Assembly (NCBI GenBank): GCA_963971305.1
Contig: OZ020305.1
Coordinates: 1,149,001 to 1,213,000, forward strand
Direction: 5' to 3'
Source: Arcuatula senhousia
Lineage: Eukaryota > Mollusca > Bivalvia > Mytilida > Mytilidae
DNA length: 64,000 nt
Shown here: positions 1 through 10,400 of the stretch, piece by piece
How the letters are laid out: each line of letters opens with the position of its first letter
Numbering within the stretch: position 1 is the stretch's first letter
The notes under the pieces: model-generated
What the model saw: only the letters and a program-made list of their open reading frames with translations
What the model was told of the DNA's origin: nothing
Databases searched by the model: none
Translations under genes and position numbers: made by a program

Positions 1-149
1 TGACGAATAAAGGATAAATTTTATAATAGAATCAGCTGGATTTTACTATAATATGAACCAAATAAGGCTATTAAGCAGGTTTTAATTAGTTTTATTATAC
101 AAACGTGTCGAATAAAAAAAACCGCTCACATGTTTAGGACCAATGGCCA

Positions 150-890
150 CTTTTCTTTTTATATCTTACGAGAATGAATTTCTCCAGAACTCGTAAAAAA
201 CAAGAAGTTGAAAGAAGCTAGATCCTTTAATTTCACTCTCAAGGGAAGGCAATGGAAGGTTTGGTGCGTCATAACTCATGGTTTAACCCACCATTGCTTT
301 TGAAATGCCTGTTTCAAGTCAGTACCATTGCGATTTTCAATTTCTCCGGTATGTTTTCTGTTTAACCCACAATTTCTTTTGAAATGCCTGTTTCAAGTCA
401 GTACCGATTTTCAATTTCTCCGGTATGTTTTCTTTTTTTTTCTTTTCTCGTGGTCATTTGAGAATGTTCCTCTAAGTTCAGTAATTTTGTTATTACCTTT
501 ATTTTTAGATATATTGATAATGTCTTTGTCAACATCGTTTCGTTTGCTAGATGGAATCCTTCCATAAATCCACAAGAGTTATGAATTAAAGAAACCATCG
601 AATGCACTTGCTTAATTTCATGTCTTTCTTGGGTATGCGTCTCAAATTTTTCTCAACTGGTCATCGCAGAACAAAAATAAACGACAAAAGAGACTATTTT
701 AATTTTCAAAGTATAATTTTCCTTATCTGGAAAGTAACATAACCAAACCACCGGCATATAGCTATATAGGGTGATTATTTAACAACTTATTTGATATGCA
801 AGGGCTTGTTCAAATTTCAGATTTTTAATCCGAGACCGTTGTGTTCTTGATCGGTTATCATAGAATACGTCTCATACGGTCTCTTAAAAA
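150..890 (+). pseudogene. Degenerate reverse-transcriptase remnant (second YIDD-RT subtype)
   Basis: This is a decayed copy of the RT family whose better copy lies at 37340-37860. Matching pieces include a YE(N)EFLQ-like stretch near 160-200, a Y-I-D-N version of the catalytic YIDD near 505-520, an ETIE-like stretch near 590, a KRDYFNF-like stretch near 690-710, and the end motif (tacgtctcatacgg, 866-880). Frames are broken throughout, so no protein is made. It is interrupted at about 238-505 by a piece of another repeat (R2). The wider family keeps a YIDD RT core and is common in molluscs and cnidarians. I lean towards a Penelope-like or LINE-type element but cannot assign the clade from sequence alone. 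Confidence 0.6.
238..505 (+). repeat. Repeat R2 piece with internal 80-bp duplication, inside RT remnant
   Basis: R2 is recognised by strings such as aaatgcctgtttcaagtcag. Other copies are at 3475-3745, 10080-10300 (reverse) and 37960-38250. Here the RT reading is cut between its FNFTL and YID motifs by this piece. Within it, about 281-360 is repeated at 361-434 (both contain gaaatgcctgtttcaagtcag-like sequence followed by tctccggtatgttttct). At 37.9 kb R2 follows the RT, so it is probably part of the same element's 3' region. Confidence 0.6.
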
Positions 891-1045
891 GTGTTGTTAA
901 TTGTTATTGATCAGTGTTTTTTTGTGTTTCCGTGTCTTATATGTTGTCTGTTTTTTTTTTGTCCTGTCCTTGTTAGTGTTTGCTGAATTTGTCTCTGTCC
1001 TTTCGAATTTTGATATCCGGATGCCCCATCTTGAACTTTTAATTT
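885..1045 (+). repeat. Repeat R1 tail fragment (RT 3' region)
   Basis: R1 is the 3' tail found after YIDD-RT copies. Here the part resembling ...tgttttgtgtttccgtg...gtccttgttagtgtttgctg...gccccat is present. Better copies are at 9120-9380, 26070-26345 and 35880-36120. Confidence 0.5.
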
Positions 1046-2390
1046 CAACATTACATAGCTGCGAGTGGACTCGAACGTAAAATCGAATATTGATTAATGG
1101 TCAATAAATTGGAATCACTCTTAAAACTATAGTGTACTCGTAGATCCAAAAAATACCATGATAAAAATATTGCAAAAGTGTCTGTAAACTTGTGTCGAAA
1201 AAGGGGTAAAATATTATTAAACTAATTGTTAAGATAAAAGTGGTTAAAATATTATCAAACTGGCGGCATGTTAGAGAAAATGGTTTATAAATTATGATTA
1301 AGATGACTTTATACAACTATCTTGTTCAGATCAAATTGTGGAATCATCTAAAAACTCTTTTGCTTGAATAGAAAAATGTTATGAACTTTTATTACTTTTG
1401 GTTAAAATTAGACTTTTGAGCATTTGACTGTCGGAAATGGGCTACAATGTAGTAATACGTTGGTAAAAAAGTCCAGATAATAATTTTATTTATCATACCC
1501 AGTAATTTGTTTTCTTTGATAAACGCAAATACTTTGACGTTGAACTGTTTGACCTGACTGTTTTTCCTCGCCACAACTATTTGAACTATGACGTGGTTGA
1601 CATATTGTACTCTTGTTACGTCACAAACTATAACAATTTTTAGGGCATACGTTATCTTACTTTTCAAAACAAATTTGCATAGTTAATGGTAATACCATGA
1701 CACATTGAAATATTCATTTGAAATAGGGGGTCATGGGTCGATTTTTCAAGTTATTTCACTTTGAAATTATCGTTTTTGGCGGGAAATTTATATAGAAGTA
1801 ATGGGAAATGATCCAATATTTCCCAAAATATTTTATTCTCCATTGATTAAAACATTTTTTTTTCATTACATTTCAACCAAAAACTAACACTTAAAAAAAA
1901 AATCCGTCTGAACGTCGTGAAACTCATCGACAATTTTAGTTAGATTCTATTGCATTTTTGACGTATAAGCAATGTTCACGAGTCCGTACCTTAAAAACGA
2001 AGTCCGTGACATATCCTTTATTTCACATCAATGCATCACAAATTTTCCAAGGAATATTACATTAGTTTTTGGTCAAAAGTTGGATATCTTTAGTCCATCT
2101 TGTGTATTAAAAGTAAAAACAAAGTGTATTGAAACTCTTTTTTCCCTATATGTCTTTATTAATTTCCCGTCAAAATTGCAGTTTTCAAATGCATTTATTT
2201 AAAAAAAACGAGGTCCGTTACCCCCATTTTTTATTTCATATATGGATGTATATCACTACGAACTACGCGTCTACCAATTTTCATTAAAATCTGGATATAT
2301 GCCATTTGGTATTGTCCCACTTAATATAATAATACTACTTTTGAAATTCAACTTTTGATAGAAAATGAGATGTTGAATAAGTGTACATAA
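1046..2390. other. Noncoding, no recognisable feature
   Basis: AT-rich sequence with only short chance reading frames. I see no exon, repeat match or RNA gene here. Confidence 0.5.
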
Positions 2391-2718
2391 CACACCTCAG
2401 ACATAGGTTGGTCTTAGACATAACTTGGTTTCTAGTTTTTGGCATTTTTTGGTATAATTGTTACATGCTCTTCATATTCATAGAGTGTTTGGCATTTAAA
2501 TTTTTGGTAGAGCGCCTCTGATGAGTCTTGAATAGACGAAACGCACGTCATGCGTAGAAAAAAAAATTGTCTGGAACTTTGTTGTAATTTATTTTTCTAA
2601 CATCCGTGATGGTGAGCGCCTCTGATGAGTCTTGAATAGACGAAACGCGCGTCATGCGTAGAAAAAAAAATTGTCTGGAACTTTGTTGTAATTTATTTTT
2701 CTAACATCCGTGATGGTG
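2391..2718 (+). repeat. SINE-like element S1, truncated, with 104-bp tandem duplication
   Basis: S1 has a body starting with ccccagacataggttgg, a core gacgaaacgcgcgtcaggcg and a tail ending near gaactttgttgtaattt. This copy lacks the head. The segment starting at agcgcctctgatgag (2511) is repeated at 2615 and stops at 2718. The two units differ at one base in the core (cgcacgtc against cgcgcgtc). The second unit runs directly into the head of the next S1 copy. Confidence 0.75.
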
Positions 2719-3050
2719 AGCGCTGCTGGCGGAGTATTAATTCCCCGAGGTTAGCCCGCTCCGGCATTAGCACTTCTGTGTTGACGAACACATCAAAGCT
2801 ATGAATTATCCATTGAAACAAAATTGTCAAAACCCTAAGTTTCTTCCTACCCCAGACATAGGTTGGTCTTAGTCATAATTTGGTTTCTTGTTTTCGGCAT
2901 TTTTTTGGTACAATTGTTCTATGCTCTTCATATTCATATATTGTTTGGCATTTTAATTTTTGGTAGAGCGCCTCTGATGTGTCTTGAATAGTCGAAACGC
3001 GCGTCAGGCGTAGCAAAATTTATTGTCTTGAACTTTGTTGTAATTTATAT
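2719..3050 (+). repeat. SINE-like element S1, near full length
   Basis: The copy begins with the head agcgctgctggcggagtatt, passes through ttccccgaggttagcccgct and cctaccccagacataggttg, and ends after the core and gaactttgttgtaattt. Relatives are at 5222-5550, 30740-31065 and 49165-49390. There is no coding capacity. Assignment as a SINE is by size and layout; I see no clear tRNA promoter in the head. Confidence 0.7.
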
Positions 3051-3059
3051 ATCACATAT

Positions 3060-3440
3060 TAAGCGGTAATTAGGAAAAACATAATGGAAAAAAAACCAGC
3101 AGCCTTCAACAAGGCCAGTAAGCGCTGCTCGCCGTTCTGCAATCGGCCTAAGGTCTAATAAAATGCATATAATTCAATCGAGTCCTGAAACTCTCAAAGA
3201 TAGATCCCCATCTTACACAAGGAATAAAAACACTAAATAAACAAGATGTCAAAGATTCCTGGCTTAGGACAGGCACATACAAGATACGGCGGGGAGAAAC
3301 TAGTTTTTGGGCCAAACCTTCTCCCTATCAAAAATCCCATACAAAGCACATTTATTAACACACAATAAAAATCAAATAGATCAACGTTCAATTCCACTAG
3401 ACAGAGCCTTAGACAAAAGACAACAAAACCAAACGAATGG
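3060..3440 (-). repeat. Repeat R4, reverse copy
   Basis: On the reverse strand this matches 7640-8120: gcagaaccgcgagcagcg-like sequence at 3115-3145, and the segment with cttttgtctaaggc...gggcccaaaaactagttt at 3290-3425. Both copies can be translated over about 60 codons in a similar way (ending in a GRRFGPK / GGRLGPK stretch). I see no known domain, so I treat this as repeat sequence. Confidence 0.6.
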
Positions 3441-3474
3441 TAGAGGAACTGTCTATAGAACACTCACTGTTAGT

Positions 3475-3745
3475 AATTGTTCATAAGTCTTTATCCCTAA
3501 TATGTCTCACAACCTTGTTGTGCTTTGTGTAACCCTAAGACCACAATGGAAGTGGGAGGTTTAGTACCATAAAACCTGGTTCAACTTGCCATTTCTATTG
3601 AATGCCTAAACCAAGTCAGGACCCTCGAGGTTTTCAATTTCTCAGGCATTTGTTTGCTCTGTTTGGTTTTTATTCTTGGACATATGAGATTAATAATCCC
3701 AGTTCGGTAGTTGTGTTTTTACCTTTATTTTCTGTCAAAAAGATG
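3475..3745 (+). repeat. Repeat R2
   Basis: Contains tgtctcacaaccttgttgtg, then gaggtttagtaccataaaac and gaatgcctaaaccaagtcag, collinear with 37990-38245. It lies just upstream of the conserved 5' flank of receptor exon 1 copy 1. Confidence 0.6.
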
Positions 3746-4067
3746 AGAAGTATATGTCCTCTATGTAATAGAAAAAGCAATTACTTGTCAATAAAAAAAA
3801 AAACGTGAAAATGAAAAAAACAAATCTAACGAAAACAAAATTAATAGCAACAGACATTTTATGTTGAACCGCAGCAAAGTCAAATCTAAGCAGTTTTTAA
3901 TATGTTTTGCGTATAGACGAGGTGTTAGTTTATATCATGATATAAATTATCTGAAACAGTTTTGAGACTAAATAAACAACCATTAATATTTAATGCATCA
4001 TTAAATAAGTTCTTTTAATGAAATCGTGTGAAAAAATAAATAAAATAAAATATATATCATTTCGAAC

Positions 4068-4077
4068 TATATATAAA
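4068..4077 (+). promoter_or_regulatory. TATA box of receptor exon 1 copy 1
   Basis: TATATATAAA lies 48 bp before the ATG at 4116. The same element occurs at 41019 and 18294 upstream of the other two first exons. The flank from about 3757 to 4115 aligns with 40720-41065, so the promoter was duplicated with the exon. Expected transcription start is near 4095-4102, which gives a very short 5' UTR. Confidence 0.6.
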
Positions 4078-4115
4078 CTTGATATTTTTTATTTTACAAT
4101 GTTTCTCCTACCAAA

Positions 4116-5024
4116 ATGCGGAAAGATTTGATTAGGTTGTACATTTTTGCGTCGGGCATTTTACGTCTTTGTGTTTATGCAGAAAATACAACTCAGCAAA
4201 CAGCAACAGAAGAGACTCACCAAACGACAACAGAAGAAATCATTGACTTCTGTGCATCAGCCGGAACTTGTCAGGTGTCACAGACACTGGATTACCCATA
4301 CTGCCGCTGTGACGGCGAGTGTCCTTATTTCGGAGATTGCTGCAGCGACGTTGACCTTGAACATGAGCCCATTACGTCCAACTACTCCAGGTTCAAAGGT
4401 CATCTTGAATGTTTCACAAGATCTAATGATTTCCTAAACACGGTTAGGACGTTTTTCGTAGTAGCTAAATGTCCTAATGATTTGAACGAAATTTCGTCAA
4501 AATGTCTCCACGGCAACTTTAATGACACGGGCCCTTGCGTTTCATCAAAGGAAGATGGCGTCATGTATAAAAATAGATTCTGTGCCGAATGTCATAACGT
4601 AACTGACTACCATCAATGTAATGTTGAGTTTTCACCACATACCAAGATCACATTTAACACACTTGATGGTTTATCCAAGGACGAGGTGTACAATTTCTAC
4701 CTCAGACAACAGCCGACATATCAAATGCATCCCCCACAAGGGGCAGTATTTAGACCATGTATTGGACATTTACAAGTTAATGACTCGCCGCGTTGTCTTA
4801 ATAGTGAAATTAACCCTGTAAAACTGCATGTTAAAGGCAAAGACACACAGTATTTCAAAAACATATTTTGTGCTCCTGCCAACAGTGACACACGATGTAT
4901 TGGCATACATTTCGACTTGGATCCAACGATCTACAACCTTTTCCCCCTAACTGTGTTGTTCAGTTATATAGACCGTCAAACGGTTACTGCAACTGGAACA
5001 GAATGCCTGGTTTGGACTCAAAAG
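4116..5024 (+). CDS. Receptor ectodomain exon 1, copy 1 (somatomedin-B-like plus Cys-rich modules); no partner 7TM exon found
   Basis: Codes for 303 residues. A hydrophobic N-terminus (about residues 5-21, ending before AENTT) is a likely signal peptide. A Thr/Gln-rich linker follows, then a somatomedin-B-like domain with cysteines at 46, 52, 63, 65, 69, 75, 76 and 99, including the hallmark DCC. Two Cys-rich modules follow, each with an aromatic-K/R-N-x-F/Y-C-A motif: YKNRFCAEC at 151-159 and FKNIFCA at 247-253. Several N-glycosylation sequons (NTT, NYS, NDT, NVT, NDS) fit an extracellular location. The exon ends CLVWTQK at an AAAG|GTAATT donor, phase 0. Closest relative is copy 3 at 41066 (roughly three quarters identical). 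No 7TM exon occurs before the next exon 1 at 18348. It may therefore be an orphan, splice over 27.6 kb to 32674, or read through the donor to the stop at 5154-5156 (346 residues, no seven-helix domain). Confidence 0.8.
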
Positions 5025-5221
5025 GTAATTATGTTCATTATTTTCATCAAAAAGTTTCGCCTTTTTTGCTGTTTTACTCCCGGCCTGTTACAATGTCATG
5101 TAATATGGAAGTTTAGTACCATTAAACATGATTTAATTTATCTTGTATACAATTGAAAAAAAAAAGTTCGACATGTATGCTTTGCGAAATATATGATTTT
5201 ATTGTTTTCCGTATTTTTTAG

Positions 5222-5550
5222 GTTGACCATCTTAGTTAATATTTGGTTCCCCATTTCGGTATTTATTTCTATGTATTTAAGACATTTCTAAAAACGTTTT
5301 TTGATAAAAAAAAATCTCCATCGATAGTGGTCAGATAATAAATCAAAGTTAGTCCCTCAGATAACAAAGACTATTTGGTTCCCCATTTCGGTATTTTTGG
5401 TTATTGCTCCATGCTCTTCGAATTCATAATCATATAGCTTTTGGCTTTTTCAATATTCTGGGTAATGAGCCTCTGGTGAGTTTTGAATGGACGAAACGCG
5501 CGTCAGGCGAAGCAAAATTTAATGTCTAGAACTTTGCTGTCATTTTAATT
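5222..5550 (+). repeat. SINE-like S1 copy with partial internal duplication
   Basis: The phrase ggttccccatttcggtattt occurs at about 5246 and again at about 5380, so the middle of the element is partly duplicated. The core gacgaaacgcgcgtcaggcg follows near 5490, then the usual gaactttg tail. Confidence 0.65.
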
Positions 5551-7580
5551 TAATAAATAATTAAAGTGGTACATGTAACTGGCTAAAGAAACTCTAAAAA
5601 GGAATAGGAAGATATTGTATTTTATCAAAATAATGATCACATGATTTGAAACCATCTCAATTTAATGCTAGACAATAATGATAAAAACGGACGTGTTTCT
5701 CTTTAAGATTGCATTTGGTAAGCGATGCTCAGATTTATGAATGCTTTTCTATTGTAACATCTTGAACACAGGCAAAATTTAGACATGACATATGTTTGTA
5801 AAAACGTGTAGTTAAGGTAGTACAATAGTAAAACATCGATAGGATAGAATTTTTAAAAATTTTGTCATAAGAAGTATCTATGTGCATATGTTTGAAAAAT
5901 AAAATAAAAAGAATAGGTCACCGTGCTTAATTGTTGTAGAAAATTGATCCAAAAAAAAGTTCAAATCTTGCTATTTTTATAAAGATTATATAGGGAAAAA
6001 TGGTTTAAATTTCATTGGATAGATTTTTGTTTTATTTTGTCAAAACATCAATGTTTGTTAGTTCTTTGAAAATAAGGTATAAAATCATGGGGTCACCGTT
6101 AATTTTCTGAAAATGAATTGGAAAAACTGAATTTTCCCTACACATTTCATACAAATTATCTCCCTTGAAAAGAGTAGGGGAACTGTAATATAATGAATAT
6201 AACAGTTAGGTTTTGTTTCAAACTTATTTTTTCGCGAATAATTTATCAAACTAAAAATCTTCATACAGTTAAATATCCATGTTTTTGCCTTTGCTTAAAT
6301 TTGGTAACATGCTCAGAAAAGATGCTCAGTGTTATACCAGTGTACAACCTTAAACATATGTTTCTTACCGCTGTACGGTAAACTGTCAAAACATACGTCA
6401 GAAGTACTTTTTGAAACGTGCGTCAAACATAAGTTTACCATACGTCAGACGTATAGTTTCCTTAAATGAATGGAATTAGTGTGTTATTTATTTAGTGTGT
6501 TTTATTATGAAATAAAAATATTGCCAAGATAAATTTTTAATGTGTATCAAACGTATGCGGTTAGAAACGCCAATTTAATATGCGTCAGATGACATGCGTT
6601 TAACGTTCGCCAGACGCACGTGAAACACAGTCCACAATACACATGTATTCTAAAGATTCTCATGGTTCTTTTAATCTATATTACAATTTTCATGTACGGA
6701 TATTTAAGATTTGACTTCAATATTTTTTTCTGTTTATGGAGAAATAATACTAAAAAATATGGCACACTTTCTTAACTGCGAAAAAATATTGTCATCATTT
6801 TTTATGAACTAATTTCAAATAAATGTTAACTCAATTAAAAACCATGTGATAAGAAAAAAAAATAAAATCTATTTAAAGATTTAAATTTCACAATTGGAGC
6901 CCACGCCTTACCTGATCGAAAACGAAATAACAAACATTTTGAGGTTGTTTTGTTAATTTTATCCTTAATACTGTAAACCGGAAAATTTTCGCACCGTCTT
7001 TATTTTGCGGTAGGACGGCTGGATTTATGTCCGCGCATTTTTGAATTTGCGTCGTAAAGTTATTGTCCATAGACTACTATGGAAGAGAAATATATTCGTC
7101 CCGTTTAATTTTCGGGCTAGCGATAGCAAAAAAAAACTGGCCCGAAATTTCATGGTTTAGAGTATTATCGTTAGCAAGTTTAAAGTTTTTAATTTGATCT
7201 TGATTTTTTTATTTGAATAACATGCATGTAAAATTATCAAATCATGCTTAAGATAACCCTACCAGACAAGCCTGAAACTTGTTTGTTTAATTAAGATTAC
7301 CCACGGAACGACCATGCAGATTATTTTATATTTTTAATAGTTTAGAATTTCTTTGTTTTGATTGGTTGAAGAATTCCACATAGTCATTTTGTGTTTCTCT
7401 GGGTACATATAACATGTATAATAAACATAAAAAATGAATTTTCAAGCGATATTTTGTTATGCTGCATACCTGTTACCGCACGTTACTAATATAAACTTTA
7501 CAAACTAAAAATTTAATCACCCACTAAAAAAAATTCTTTAAATAGTTTATCTGAAAGAAAATAAAACCAAACAAATATTG
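5551..7580. other. Noncoding; cluster of GCGTCAGACG-like motifs at 6385-6630
   Basis: There is no gene or recognised transposon. Between 6385 and 6630 several related short motifs recur: catacgtcagaagta, gtgcgtcaaacataag, catacgtcagacgtata, tatgcgtcagatgacatgcg and ttcgccagacgcacg. They are partly palindromic. The rest is ordinary AT-rich sequence. Confidence 0.4.
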
Positions 7581-7639
7581 GGTGATTGAGAAATATCAAG
7601 AGTCCAAATTTTATAAAGAAAATTGTTTTGTTTCGTGAT

Positions 7640-8120
7640 ACTAAAGAGAGTTCCTTTACCGTCCTTTCGTTTGTTCTTGTTGTCTTTTGTCTAAGGTTCT
7701 CTCTGGTGAAAGGAACACTAATCGATTTGAGTTTTATTGTGTGTTTAGCTTTTGTTCTATGTCTAGGAATATTGATAGGAGGAAGATTGGGCCCTAAAAA
7801 ACTAGTTTAACCCCGCCACATATTATATGTGCCTGTCCTTAGCAAGAAATCTTTGACAAAGATTTTGTTTGTACTTGTCTTTTTGATGTTTTCTGTTCCT
7901 AATTTAAGAAGGGGTCTATGAGTGACTATTTCAGGACTGGATTTGAATTATATGCATTTCATTTAGACCATGGACCAATTGCAGAACCGCGAGCAGCGTC
8001 TGCTGGTCTCGTTGAAAGCTGCCGGCGGTTGTCCATTGTTGTTTTTCTGAATTGCCGCTTGATTGTGGGCTGTGTCGCGTACACTTATTCCACATCTTAT
8101 TTTTTTCTATATTTGGTCAG
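7640..8120 (+). repeat. Repeat R4, longest copy
   Basis: Collinear with the reverse copy at 3060-3440. Pieces also match 16890-17040 (reverse), 36840-37080 and 56520-56760. It ends with gtacacttattccacatctt followed by ttttttctatatttggtca. It contains short open frames but no recognisable domain. Confidence 0.6.
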
Positions 8121-8480
8121 TTGTAATTGATTAATGTGGAATAAAATTGTATAATATGTAATAAAATACATATGTAATATAATATGTAATATAATAAGAT
8201 ATGACATAGATGTGGCGAATGGAATGTCCATAATCATGACATCAACAAATTTAATTGTATGCATAACGCATTTAAAATAATTCATTATTAATAATATAAC
8301 AATTATTGTTTTTTGTTCGGTTCATGCAAAAATATATCGACCTCATACTAAAGCTTTTATTGTTTTATATATTTTAGAAGATATTATATATATTATAGAT
8401 GTTTAATAAAATTACAGTTTACAAGACATCTCATGAAATATGTAAAAATATCTTACTAAAAGTTTAATAATAAATTAATA

Positions 8481-9086
8481 TGTATCCCAATGGGCACAAA
8501 TTGTGCACCATTGCATGCCGATTTGTTTCTTCATTCATATGAAGCGGACTTCTTACAATCACTTCTAGACAAAAAGGACCGCAAACTTGCTTTATCCTTC
8601 AATCTCACATTTCGTTATATTGATGATGTCCTTTCACTAAACAATCCTCGATTTGGTGACTATTTACATCTCATATATCCGAAGGAACTAGAGATAAAGG
8701 ACACTACAGATTCTAGGAGGTCCGCTTCATATCTGGATCTATTTCTCGAAATTGACACACAAGGAAGGCTTTGTACAAGGCTCTATGACAAACGTGATGA
8801 CTTCAACTTTCCAATAGTTAACTTTCCCTTTCTGTGTAGCAACATTCCGTCCGCTCCAGCATATGGAGTTTACGTATCACAATTGATTCGCTATTCCAGA
8901 GCATGTGGGGAGTACAACGACTTCCTTGATAGAGCCACACGGCTGACAAGCAAATTGTTAACACAGGGGTACGTTGCTCCCAGGTTGTTGTCATCACTCA
9001 AGAAATTTTACGGACGACATCATGTGCTTGTATACAAATACGGGATTTCTATCTCTCAGATGAGCACAGATGTTGGTTTGACATAG
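8481..9086 (+). pseudogene. 5'-truncated YIDD reverse transcriptase, about 200 codons still open
   Basis: The open frame starts inside the RT at CIPMGTNCAP (motif B-type) and continues to a stop at 9084-9086. It keeps the catalytic F-R-Y-I-D-D-V motif, then IYPKELEIK, SASYLDLFLEID, LYDKRDDFNFPIVNFPF, PAYGVYVSQLIRYSRAC and KKFYGRHH. The earlier RT motifs (the FDFSTLY...IPH type visible on the reverse strand at 40080-40150) are missing, so this is a 5'-truncated insertion. I count it as a non-functional fragment although the remaining frame is intact. It is followed by the R1 tail. Likely a Penelope-like or LINE-type retroelement; the clade is uncertain. Confidence 0.8.
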
Positions 9087-9380
9087 AGTTTTGTAATGTC
9101 ATCCTTTCCGGATTTGACCGACACTTAATCGATCTTTGGCAACGTGACGGGTGTGCTATAGCAAGCAGGAACTGCTTACTCTTCCGGAGCACCTGAATTC
9201 ACTCTTGTTTCGACTTGAGTTCGCATTGCTGAATGCTGTCTTGTTGTTATGTGTGTTTGTGTTTTATGTTGTTATGTGGTTTGTTTTGTTGTGATGATTT
9301 TTGTCTGCCGGTTTTGTCTTTGTCTTAACGGTTTTATGATACTGATTACCCCTTTGGTACACCTTTGCTTCTTAAAGTAA
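9087..9380 (+). repeat. R1: 3' tail of the RT element
   Basis: Contains gcaggaactgcttactcttc, cggagcacctgaattcactc and ggttttatgatactgattac, ending near tttggtacacctttgcttct. This tail also occurs, usually alone, at 13200-13420 (-), 15005-15220 (-), 26070-26480, 29480-29620, 35850-36120, 36315-36600 (-), 59385-59580 and 60990-61170 (-). Such repeated tails are typical of a retroelement that usually copies incompletely from its 3' end. Confidence 0.7.
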
Positions 9381-10079
9381 ATTTTATATGATATCTCATT
9401 AACAAAGAAATTCATAAAATTTATAAGATACCCTATGAAAGTATGAGATATTCAAAAATTGAGTAAAAGTATAAACATATTCTAATCTAGTCTTTACTTT
9501 TTGACGTCCAAAATATTGCTTAAAATCTAAATTATGATAATACGCCCCCTCTTAAGTGGGGACATATACCATGGCAATGTTTAACTTGTCTGAAACTACT
9601 ATAAATGTAATTAAACTTCCACGTGACTATGTCCACCAAATGCAGATGCATGGGCATATTGCCAGAAAGGTTTGCTGTTAACAGATTTTATGATGAATTG
9701 TTTTTGCAATTTTCGGATTGGAATATCAAATTTTATTGCGATTGCAAAGACGTTTGTAAAAATGCATTTATTTTGTTTTGCTGATTCACTTAAAATCAAA
9801 GAACTTTTAGTAAAACATGGTAAAAGTTTCCTCAAACAATAACTTAAAATACATGTCTAGATCTACTAAAATCTTATGGCAACAGTATCTGTTTGATCCA
9901 TTGTCAGTCCAGTTTATTCCAAAAGACCGTTCTAATTGAAGCAATTTCATTAAACGTTTTTCTATAATTTCTCATTGAAATTGAATTAAAGCATTAAGGA
10001 GACTAAGACCTAAACTTTTTGTGGATGACAAATATTAGAACAAAGCAACACCACAAAACATGTCCTTGAGAAAAGACAA
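9381..10079. other. Noncoding, nothing recognised
   Basis: AT-rich sequence without convincing exons or repeat matches. Confidence 0.4.
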
Positions 10080-10400
10080 AACAAGGAAGACATACCGGAG
10101 ATATTGAAGATCGCAATGGTCCTGTACAGGCAATTCAAATGAAATGGTAGGTTAAACCAGGTATTTGGTACAAAACATCCTTCTTTCAGTGCGATTTTAA
10201 GAGTATGCTAGTTACGCAAATCACAACATAGTTGTGAGATAGACTTAGTATATTGAGGAGATCATCTCAGTACAACAAACAGTCAAACCAAATCAAAACA
10301 ATCACTAACCATTTCGTCTAACATAATTTGAATTTATCTACCAGTGGCTGATAAAGAGGGAAGAGTTTTTATGCGATCGTATGAGACGTATTTTCTTACA
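10080..10400 (-). repeat. R2 plus RT end fragment, reverse strand
   Basis: Reverse-strand reading gives the RT end (tacgtctcatacgatcgcat near 10374-10393) followed by agatgatctcctcaatatac, tgtctcacaactatgttgtg and gcgatcttcaatatctcc. The order matches 37790-38150 on the + strand. This shows that R2 sits 3' of this RT subtype. Confidence 0.6.
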
